The position numbers were made by a program, and so were the translations under genes. A DNA stretch of 64,000 bases from Shimia ponticola (GTDB lineage: Bacteria > Pseudomonadota > Alphaproteobacteria > Rhodobacterales > Rhodobacteraceae). Below are positions 27,073 through 33,710 of this stretch, piece after piece. The notes under the pieces were generated by a model, which saw only the letters and a list, made by a program, of their open reading frames with translations, was not told the origin of the DNA and searched no databases. Within the stretch, counting starts at the first letter, position 1. Every line of letters starts with the position of its first letter. Where the stretch lies: positions 310,001 to 374,000 of the forward strand of contig NZ_VCDK01000003.1 of NCBI RefSeq assembly GCF_007995215.1. The letters are read 5' to 3'.

Positions 27073-27826
27073 TCCGCTCGCGCTGTTTGATCTAACCGGT
27101 CGCGTCGCTTGCATCACAGGTGCAAGCTCGGGACTTGGTCGTCGCGCAGCACAGGTCCTTGCTGCAGCGGGCGCTCAGGTCGTCTGCGTCGCCCGCAGGC
27201 AAGAGGCACTCGAAGCAGTGGTCTCCGACATCGGCCCAAGCGCCACATATGTCGCCGCCGACGTGGCCGACCGAGCAGGGCAAAAGTCTCTCTGTGAAGA
27301 CATCACGCGCGCGTTTGGCAGCCCAGACATCCTTGTCCACGCTGCGGGCATCAATACCCGCGAGGCTGCAGATGACGTGACCGATGACGGCTGGGACACG
27401 ACGCTCGCTCTCAACCTCTCAGCGCCGTTTTTCCTGTCTCAGCACCTTGTGCCTGCGATGAAGGCCAAACACTGGGGCCGTATTGTCAACTTTGCGTCCC
27501 TGCAAACGACCCGCGCCTTTCCGGGCGGCATCGCTTACGGCACGACCAAGGCAGGCATCGCCCAGATGACCCGTGCGATGGCCGAAGCATGGTCCAAGGA
27601 CGGCATCACCGCCAACGCCATCGGCCCCGGCTTCTTTCCAACCGAGCTGACCAACGCGGTTTTCAGCGATCCTGACCGCGCGGCGCGGAACGCTGCCCAA
27701 ACCTGTGTTGGGCGCAACGGTGAATTGTCTGATATGGATGGGCCTCTATTGTTCCTGTGCTCAAATGCCTCTGGCTATGTCACAGGACAGACGCTGATGG
27801 TCGATGGGGGGTTCACCGCGAAATGA
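27065..27826 (+). CDS. Short-chain dehydrogenase/reductase (HpsO-like candidate)
   Basis: This classical SDR of 253 residues has the nucleotide motif TGASSGLG, NHAAG-like HAAGINTRE, catalytic Ser in NFASLQT and Tyr/Lys in YGTTK. The C-terminus TGQTLMVDGGFTAK is standard for the family. Its ATG overlaps the hpsN-like gene by 8 bases and its stop overlaps the next gene by ATGA. In DHPS catabolism, HpsO is an SDR that helps convert S-DHPS to R-DHPS via the ketone. That role is inferred from context alone; a sugar or polyol dehydrogenase is equally possible by sequence. Confidence 0.85.
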   Translation: MGDPLALFDLTGRVACITGASSGLGRRAAQVLAAAGAQVVCVARRQEALEAVVSDIGPSATYVAADVADRAGQKSLCEDITRAFGSPDILVHAAGINTREAADDVTDDGWDTTLALNLSAPFFLSQHLVPAMKAKHWGRIVNFASLQTTRAFPGGIAYGTTKAGIAQMTRAMAEAWSKDGITANAIGPGFFPTELTNAVFSDPDRAARNAAQTCVGRNGELSDMDGPLLFLCSNASGYVTGQTLMVDGGFTAK

Positions 27827-28803
27827 AGGCGCTGGTCTATGACGGGGTCGAAACGCTGACACATCGCGATGTGCCGGATGTTGAACCAAGTGACGGCGAA
27901 CACCTGATCCGCATCGCCTCGGTCGGGATCTGCGGATCGGACATGCACGCCTATCTCGGCCACGACGCGCGTCGCCCTGCTCCACTGATCCTTGGGCATG
28001 AGGCAGCGGGCGTGATTGTGGGCGGGCCGCAGGATGGCCGAAGGGTCACCATCAATCCGCTGGTCACCAACCCTGACAGCTCCATGAGCCGCGCGGGTCG
28101 CGAAAACCTGTGCCCTGACCGTCAGATCATCTCGATGCAGCCGCGCGAAGGGGCGTTTGCGCAATACGTGGCGATGCCCGACCGCAACCTCGTGACTGTT
28201 CCGGATGACGTTCCGCTCGCCAAGGCCGCCCTTGCCGAGCCACTCGCCGTCAGCTGGCACGCCGCCCGCCTCGCGCTTGAGGCCCTGCATCCCGATATGC
28301 CGCGCACGGCATTAATAATCGGCGGCGGTGCAATCGGCCTCGCCGCCGCCCTCGCCTTACGCGCCATGGGCGTTACCGACATCATCATATCCGAGCCCAA
28401 CGACACGCGGCGGACCTACCTGACTCAGACCTGCCGCGAAAACGCTGTCGCCACCCCGGATGGTGAATACAGCGTCGCGATTGATGCCGTTGGCTACGCA
28501 GCCACACGCGCGACCGCATCCCGGCTGACCGCTCCCGGTGGTGTCATCGCCCATATCGGGCTGGGCGAAGATACAGGCGGCCTCGATATCCGCCGGATCA
28601 CACTTCAGGAAATCACCTTCATCGGCACCTATACCTACACCGCGCAGGATTTCCGCGACACGGCGCAGGCCATCTTTGATGGTCGTCTGGGTGCGCTCGA
28701 CTGGACGGAAACCCGACCGCTGTCTAATGGGGCGGCTGCCTTTGCGGACATTCGAGCAGGCCGCATCCCGGCGCCAAAAATCCTGCTTGATCCCTGGGCC
28801 TGA
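27823..28803 (+). CDS. Zinc-type alcohol dehydrogenase without structural-zinc cysteines (HpsP-like candidate)
   Basis: The 326-residue protein is a medium-chain dehydrogenase. Catalytic-zinc residues C37 (GICGSDMHA) and H59-E60 (LGHEAAG) are present, and the Rossmann motif is IGGGAIGLAAA. The lobe that normally carries four structural-zinc cysteines reads NPLVTNPDSSMSRAGRENLC. Only the last Cys (C97) remains, so a structural zinc is unlikely. Sorbitol-dehydrogenase-type enzymes show similar loss. The ATG overlaps the SDR stop and its own stop overlaps the FMN enzyme gene. By context it may be the second DHPS 2-dehydrogenase. Confidence 0.85.
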   Translation: MKALVYDGVETLTHRDVPDVEPSDGEHLIRIASVGICGSDMHAYLGHDARRPAPLILGHEAAGVIVGGPQDGRRVTINPLVTNPDSSMSRAGRENLCPDRQIISMQPREGAFAQYVAMPDRNLVTVPDDVPLAKAALAEPLAVSWHAARLALEALHPDMPRTALIIGGGAIGLAAALALRAMGVTDIIISEPNDTRRTYLTQTCRENAVATPDGEYSVAIDAVGYAATRATASRLTAPGGVIAHIGLGEDTGGLDIRRITLQEITFIGTYTYTAQDFRDTAQAIFDGRLGALDWTETRPLSNGAAAFADIRAGRIPAPKILLDPWA

Positions 28804-29918
28804 TGGCGGCGGCAGATCACATCCATTGCGCCGAGGACGCGCGCCGCATTGCGAAGCGTAAACTGCCATGGATGATTTTTGACTATATCGACGGAGCGGC
28901 AGGCACGGAAAACGGTCCAAACCGCAATCGCGCCGCGCTCGACGCCTGTACTTTGCGCCCGCGCATCCTGCGCGATGTGTCCGACCGATCCGTTGCGACG
29001 ACCCTCTTTGGCGCGCCCGCAGACCGCCCGTTCGGCATCGCGCCCATGGGCATGTGCAACCTGTCCGGTCCCGGCGCGGACCTGATGCTCGCCCGGCTGG
29101 CCGCGAAACACCGGGTGCCACACGGCGTCTCAACCGTCGCCTCGACCCCGCTGGAAAAGATCATTCAGGTTGCCGACGGCCACGCGTGGTTCCAGATTTA
29201 CTTCAGCGGCGACGGCACCGGCACATTCAAACTCATCGACCGCGCCCGCGCCGCTGGCTACGAAACACTCGTTGTGACCGTGGATGTCCCAGAGGTCGGA
29301 CGCCGCCCGCGCGAACTGCGCCACGGCTTCAAAATGCCGTTCAAAATTGGCCCACGCCAGTTCCTTGATTTTGCCCTGCATCCCCGCTGGTCCATCAGCA
29401 CACTCATGGCGGGCAAGCCCGACATGGCGAATTTTCAGATGCCCGGCTACAGCTTTGACCGAACTGAAAGCCGCGCGCGCGCCAATTGGGAGACGCTCGA
29501 CAAAATGCGCGACGCATGGCCCGGGAAACTGGTCGTCAAAGGCGTTTTGGATGTCGAAGATGCCATCACCCTGAAATCCCATGGTGTCGACGCGATCCAA
29601 GTCTCATCCCACGGCGCGCGTCAATTGGACAGCGCGCCTGCACCGTTCGAGATGCTGCCGAAGATTCGCGAGGCAGTTGGCCCAGACATGCCCCTGTTTT
29701 TCGACAGCGGGCTGCGCTCTGGCGAGGACGTGCTGAAGTGCCTGACCCAAGGCGCAGACTTCACATTCCTAGGCCGCATCCTGCAATTTGCCATCGCGGC
29801 TGGCGGCGAAGCGGGGCTGAACCGATTGTGGGAGGTCTTGACCGCAGAACTCGACATCGCGCTTGCGATGACAGGGCGGACATCATTGCCGAGGCAGGGA
29901 GAGAATGGTGGGTGGTGA
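28803..29918 (+). CDS. FMN-dependent alpha-hydroxy acid dehydrogenase (lactate dehydrogenase/glycolate oxidase family)
   Basis: The 371-residue TIM-barrel flavoenzyme has FDYIDGAAGTE near the N-terminus, GIAPMGMCNLSGPGAD (FMN contact), TVDVPEVGRRPRELRHGF, the catalytic His in QVSSHGARQLD, and DSGLRSGEDVLK with FLGR for the phosphate. These enzymes oxidise L-2-hydroxy acids to 2-oxo acids. In this operon the natural substrate could be sulfolactate, giving sulfopyruvate, which is an inference. The start (ATG in TGATG) overlaps the ADH stop by one base. Its stop codon lies inside the acceptor end of tRNA-Val on the other strand. Confidence 0.88.
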   Translation: MAAADHIHCAEDARRIAKRKLPWMIFDYIDGAAGTENGPNRNRAALDACTLRPRILRDVSDRSVATTLFGAPADRPFGIAPMGMCNLSGPGADLMLARLAAKHRVPHGVSTVASTPLEKIIQVADGHAWFQIYFSGDGTGTFKLIDRARAAGYETLVVTVDVPEVGRRPRELRHGFKMPFKIGPRQFLDFALHPRWSISTLMAGKPDMANFQMPGYSFDRTESRARANWETLDKMRDAWPGKLVVKGVLDVEDAITLKSHGVDAIQVSSHGARQLDSAPAPFEMLPKIREAVGPDMPLFFDSGLRSGEDVLKCLTQGADFTFLGRILQFAIAAGGEAGLNRLWEVLTAELDIALAMTGRTSLPRQGENGGW

Positions 29919-29981
29919 GGGGCTCGAACCCCCGACATTTTCGGTGTAAACGAAACGCTCTACCAACTGAGCTAACCACCC
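29906..29981 (-). tRNA. tRNA-Val (TAC)
   Basis: The 76-base cloverleaf on the minus strand pairs GGGTGGT with ACCACCC at the acceptor. The anticodon stem/loop is TTTCG-TTTACAC-CGAAA, giving anticodon TAC. The T-arm is GGGGGTTCGAGCCCC, A is the discriminator and CCA is encoded. The 13 bases 29906-29918 overlap the 3' end of the convergent FMN dehydrogenase gene. Confidence 0.96.
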
Positions 29982-30131
29982 GACGGGCTGCGTGATAAAC
30001 CTGTGACCGGTCCGCGCGCAAGGGCGAATTTTAACCAGATCGCAAACAATTGGATTTTCGCCTGGGTTCGCCCGAAAATTCAGTCAAACACCATGCCACC
30101 TGGTGTCGTGCGACAATGGTTTGAGAAACCG

Positions 30132-30713
30132 TTATTCCTGCAATCGGTGGTGTGCCCCATCCCGCAGGTGAAACACTACGCCCTGCCCGCCAGGCAGGTC
30201 GCCCAAACTGTCGATGTCTCGCCCAAGGTGCAGCGTACGGATCATCCGGCTTGTGATGCCATGGGTCACCAATACCGATGGCCGCTTCAGCTGCTGGAGG
30301 AATCCCAAACAGCGCGCGCGCAGCCCTTCGAACCCTTCACCGCCGGGGGCGTGGTCATACATCTCAAGCACACCATCAGGGGTGTCTTTGGCATCTGGAA
30401 AGGTCGGAAGATCATCCCGCAACATCCCAGACCAGTCTCCAACTTTAATCTCGGAAAGCTCGGGATCGGTCCGCAGGTTGGCTACAAACGGGGCCAAGGC
30501 GATAGCCGCTGTCTGAAAGGCGCGGCCCTGCGGGCTGACGATGATGTCGAACCCGTCGAGATCGATGCTCGCCATAATGCGGCCTTGGGCCTCGGCCTGT
30601 GCAACGCCTTTGACCGTTAACGGCGAATTCAACGCCCCTTGCATGCGGCGCTCGGCATTCCACGCCGTCTCACCGTGTCGTAGCACGTAGATCTCAGGAA
30701 AGGGCCAAGTCAT
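30132..30713 (-). CDS. Histidine phosphatase family protein
   Basis: The 193-residue enzyme has the phosphoglycerate-mutase/acid-phosphatase signature LRHGETAWN near residue 11, with the phosphorylated His. A second catalytic His lies in VLVTHGITSR, and a Glu in LSEIKVGDWSGM. The family includes phosphoglycerate mutases, phosphatases of sugar phosphates and alpha-ribazole phosphatases; the substrate is not evident. It sits between two tRNA-Val genes on the same strand. Confidence 0.88.
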   Translation of the reverse strand: MTWPFPEIYVLRHGETAWNAERRMQGALNSPLTVKGVAQAEAQGRIMASIDLDGFDIIVSPQGRAFQTAAIALAPFVANLRTDPELSEIKVGDWSGMLRDDLPTFPDAKDTPDGVLEMYDHAPGGEGFEGLRARCLGFLQQLKRPSVLVTHGITSRMIRTLHLGRDIDSLGDLPGGQGVVFHLRDGAHHRLQE

Positions 30714-30751
30714 TGAATCCCCTCGTCAGGCCGCACCGAAAAAGGAGGAAG

Positions 30752-30826
30752 TGGTGGGTGATAAGAGATTTGAACTCCTGACATCTTCGATGTGAACGAA
30801 GCGCTCTACCACTGAGCTAATCACCC
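30752..30826 (-). tRNA. tRNA-Val (CAC)
   Basis: The 75-base cloverleaf on the minus strand has acceptor GGGTGAT with ATCACCC. The anticodon arm is CTTCG-TTCACAT-CGAAG, giving anticodon CAC. The T-loop is TTCAAAT with one G-T pair in the T-stem. The discriminator is A and CCA is encoded. A rare isoacceptor reading GUG. Confidence 0.94.
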
Positions 30827-30876
30827 GCCGTGGCGTGTGGTTTAGCCCGGTGCCGTGTCAGGGGCAAGAGGCGAGA

Positions 30877-31344
30877 TTACTCTGGCGCAGCAGTTTTTCG
30901 GCGCACGCGGGTGGTGATGATCTTGGCACCTTGCACATCCTTTTGACGCTGAATTTTCACCTTGCCCAACGGCTCGATGTTCAGCCCCTCACCGCGTTCC
31001 AACGCTTCACCCATCACGGCAAGAGCCGCCTCAATCGCGGCCTTGGCCATCGCCTTTTTCACGCCACTGCGCTGCACGGCTTGATCGATCAGGTCCTTTT
31101 TCTTGAGATCGGCTGTAGCGACAGATGCCTCGACCTTCTTTGCGGCGGTCACACCCGCCGGGGCAGCAGCCGACTTGGCCGCACGTGATGCCGTGGCCGC
31201 AGGAACAGCCTTGGCCGCCGAACGCGCTGGCGCGGCAGTCCGCTTTGCCGGTGTCGCCGAGGCAGCAGAAGTCTTGGATGCAGGCTTGGTTGCTGTGCTC
31301 GCCGTAGATGTCGATGTCTTGCGTGCGGATGTGGCTTTGGCCAT
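30877..31344 (-). CDS. HU-like DNA-binding protein with Ala/Lys/Thr-rich histone-like extension
   Basis: The 155-residue protein has a low-complexity basic head (about residues 1-75: Ala, Lys, Thr, Ser and Pro), like histone H1 tails. An HU/IHF-like domain follows (DLKKKDLIDQAVQRSGVKKA, then EALERGEGLNIEPLGKVKI). The DNA-wrapping beta-arm region looks shortened (RQKDVQGAKIITTRVRRK). It probably coats or bends DNA non-specifically. Lys/Ala-rich extensions occur in some proteobacterial HU paralogs. It is not the standard 90-residue HU. Confidence 0.85.
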   Translation of the reverse strand: MAKATSARKTSTSTASTATKPASKTSAASATPAKRTAAPARSAAKAVPAATASRAAKSAAAPAGVTAAKKVEASVATADLKKKDLIDQAVQRSGVKKAMAKAAIEAALAVMGEALERGEGLNIEPLGKVKIQRQKDVQGAKIITTRVRRKTAAPE

Positions 31345-31381
31345 GTCGTGAACCTCAATTCCTGCGTGTTTTGATTTCTGC

Positions 31382-32137
31382 TCAACTCGCTTTTAACACA
31401 AAGTTTCGTGTTTGCCACTTCGGCCACCCCAATAACTCGGAAACCGTAACCGCCCGGTAACCACGTGCGACGATGCCTTCCAGCACCGCTGGCATCGCCT
31501 GGATCGTCGGAGAATGAATGTCATGTGCCAATAGAATTGCCCCCGGTTTGACACCCGCAAGCATGCGCTGCGCAACAATCTGCGCGCCCGGTCGGCGCCA
31601 ATCCTGCGGATCGACAGACCACAGGATCGTCGGCAATTTGCGCCGATGATACAGCATGTGGCGTTGCCGAAACGTCAGTGCGCCATAGGGCGGGCGCATA
31701 GTGACAGGCACCTTGCCGGTGACGGAATAGATCGCGCGCGTTGTGTCATCCATTTCGCGGATCACCGACTGGTCCCCCAGATTGGCAAGAACGGGATGGG
31801 TCCAGGAGTGATTGCCAACCTCATGCCCTTCCGCCAACATGCGCTGGACCAGCCCCGGATGCCGACGGACGCGATCCCCGATCACATAAAACGTCGCCCG
31901 CATTCCGCGTGCCTTTAGCATGTCGAGCAGAACAGGCGTCAGGCGCGGATGTGGCCCGTCATCAAATGTGAGTGCAACAGCGGCCGAAACTGTACGCACC
32001 GCCATAACAGTGGCGGCCTCACCCGTCTGAACATCGCCCGGCAACTTGATGACTGGCGGCACTTTGGCAATTGCCGGTCCTGCAACAGCGGCCGCCACTG
32101 CGCCCATGATCAGACCGCGTCTCGTTGGTAAACTCAT
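31382..32137 (-). CDS. Polysaccharide deacetylase (NodB homology) with Tat-like signal
   Basis: The 251-residue protein begins MSLPTRRGLIMGAVAAAVAG, a twin-arginine-like signal with an AxA cut near residue 24. The NodB domain has its five motifs: TFDDGPHP (catalytic Asp and metal Asp), HSWTHP (metal His pair), RPPYGA, SVDPQDW and LLAHDIH. Such enzymes remove acetyl groups from chitin-like polymers, peptidoglycan or exopolysaccharide. The start is ATG 32137, with a G-rich ribosome site; the longer frame upstream lacks coding character. It is divergent from a MATE carrier. Confidence 0.9.
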   Translation of the reverse strand: MSLPTRRGLIMGAVAAAVAGPAIAKVPPVIKLPGDVQTGEAATVMAVRTVSAAVALTFDDGPHPRLTPVLLDMLKARGMRATFYVIGDRVRRHPGLVQRMLAEGHEVGNHSWTHPVLANLGDQSVIREMDDTTRAIYSVTGKVPVTMRPPYGALTFRQRHMLYHRRKLPTILWSVDPQDWRRPGAQIVAQRMLAGVKPGAILLAHDIHSPTIQAMPAVLEGIVARGYRAVTVSELLGWPKWQTRNFVLKAS

Positions 32138-32333
32138 GAAATCCCCCCGGATTTCACAGCAACCTGCCATGCAGATTGGTCCCGATCTAGCCCGAACCCA
32201 AACACGCCCCAATTTCGATGGGGGTAACCCTGTGGAAAACCCACGGCCTGCACACCCGCGTCTGCCGAGACGCAGGTTGACTTGACCCAACGTGGATAAC
32301 ACACCGCTGTGACCCCTACACGGACGCAGCCCC

Positions 32334-33665
32334 ATGCCTCATCCAACGCTTTGGCAAGAGATCAGATCAATTGCCGCCCTCAGCTTTCCCATCGCCATCT
32401 CTCTGGCTGCGGCAACCCTGATCACCGTGGTCGACACGATCATGATTGCCCCTCTTGGCACCGTGCCTTTGGCCGCGGCATCGATTACCGGCACCTTTCT
32501 CATCGTCATGTATTCGGGTCTCTTCGGCTTTGTTTCGGCCACGGGCGTGCGCATGGCCGAGGCCCACGGAAAATCCGACCCCGACGCGCTGACTGATGCC
32601 ACCCACAGCGGACTGGTTGTCGGGCTTGGGACTGGTCTGATCGGGATGGGGCTGATGCTGACGCTCTTGCCGCTCCTGCCCTACGCAGGTCAACCTGCGG
32701 ACGTTGTGGCCATTGTCCCGGGTTACTGGACCGCGATGGCGGTGTATTTCATCCCCTTCACCCTGTTTTACATGCTCAAAGGTCTTTTTGACGCCGTCGA
32801 CCGTCCTTGGGTCGGCGTGATCCTCGCATTCGGCGCGGTCCTTCTGAACATGCCGGCAAACTATGTGCTGATCCACGGGATTGGCGGCTGGGAGGGGTTC
32901 GGCCTGCTTGGCGCGGGCCTTGCCAGCCTCTTGTCCGAAACAGTCAGCCTGATTGCCGCCGTGATCATCTGGCGCAAGTCTGCGGCCTTCGCGGCCGCCC
33001 GAACCAAAGCACTCAGCACATGGTCCGAGATCCGCAAACAGCTGCGCGAGGGCACGACCATCGCATTGGGATATGTCGGCGAAGGCGGCGCATATGCAGT
33101 CGTGGGCTTCATGATGGGATGGTTCAGCGCCGCTGCCTTGGCGGCACATCAGATCGTGAACGCCGTTGGCGGGGTGCTCTATATGGTGCCGCTTGGCGTT
33201 GCGATTGCCGTGTCGATCATCATCGGCCAAACCGTCGGCGCCGGAGCGACAGCGCGCCTTCAAATGATTGGCCGCGCCGCGATGATCTTTATCGTCGGCT
33301 GGATGACGCTTGTGATGGTTTTCATCCTGATCGCACGTGGCCCCATCACGACCGCCCTTTCGGATGATCCGGCGGTTATTGGGCTCGCGATCACGCTCTT
33401 CTTGATTTCGGCCCTGATGCAAATCGCAGACGGCATCCAAAGCACAATGCTTGGTGCCTGTCGCGGCATGACCGACAATGCCATCCCCGTCCTGATCACG
33501 ATGATCAGCTATTGGGTCCTCGCACTGCCGACCGGCTATGTTCTGGGATTTTGGCTGGATTGGGGGCCAGTGGGCGTCTGGATCGGCTACAGCCTTGGGC
33601 TGGCCATTGCCGCAACGCTGGTCACACGGCGCTTTTTCCGCAAGGCCCACATGCTGCAGGCATGA
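32334..33665 (+). CDS. MATE family multidrug efflux transporter (NorM-like)
   Basis: The 443-residue protein has about 12 membrane helices in two repeats, with IALSFPIAISLAAATLITVVD-type features in TM1 (segment AALSFPIAISLAAAT). A conserved PxNYVLI-like motif follows (NMPANYVLIHG), with GWEGFGLLGAGLAS after it. NorM-type carriers export cationic drugs, dyes or metabolites using Na+ or H+ gradients. A bidirectional terminator follows immediately. Confidence 0.9.
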   Translation: MPHPTLWQEIRSIAALSFPIAISLAAATLITVVDTIMIAPLGTVPLAAASITGTFLIVMYSGLFGFVSATGVRMAEAHGKSDPDALTDATHSGLVVGLGTGLIGMGLMLTLLPLLPYAGQPADVVAIVPGYWTAMAVYFIPFTLFYMLKGLFDAVDRPWVGVILAFGAVLLNMPANYVLIHGIGGWEGFGLLGAGLASLLSETVSLIAAVIIWRKSAAFAAARTKALSTWSEIRKQLREGTTIALGYVGEGGAYAVVGFMMGWFSAAALAAHQIVNAVGGVLYMVPLGVAIAVSIIIGQTVGAGATARLQMIGRAAMIFIVGWMTLVMVFILIARGPITTALSDDPAVIGLAITLFLISALMQIADGIQSTMLGACRGMTDNAIPVLITMISYWVLALPTGYVLGFWLDWGPVGVWIGYSLGLAIAATLVTRRFFRKAHMLQA

Positions 33666-33666
33666 A

Positions 33667-33692
33667 AAAGGGCGCCGCAAAGGGCGCCCTTT
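33667..33692. terminator. Bidirectional terminator between MATE gene and lon
   Basis: AAAGGGCGCC (33667-33676) and GGCGCCCTTT (33683-33692) form a perfect 10-bp stem with a 6-base loop. Flanking A and T runs let it serve both convergent genes. Confidence 0.85.
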
Positions 33693-33710
33693 CTAGCTCT
33701 CAGGATGGCG

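Noticed and set aside
25660-27117. 485-codon minus-strand frame opposite the hpsN-like gene
   Set aside because: It mirrors the codon structure of the plus-strand gene and shows no domain; a GC-rich antisense shadow.
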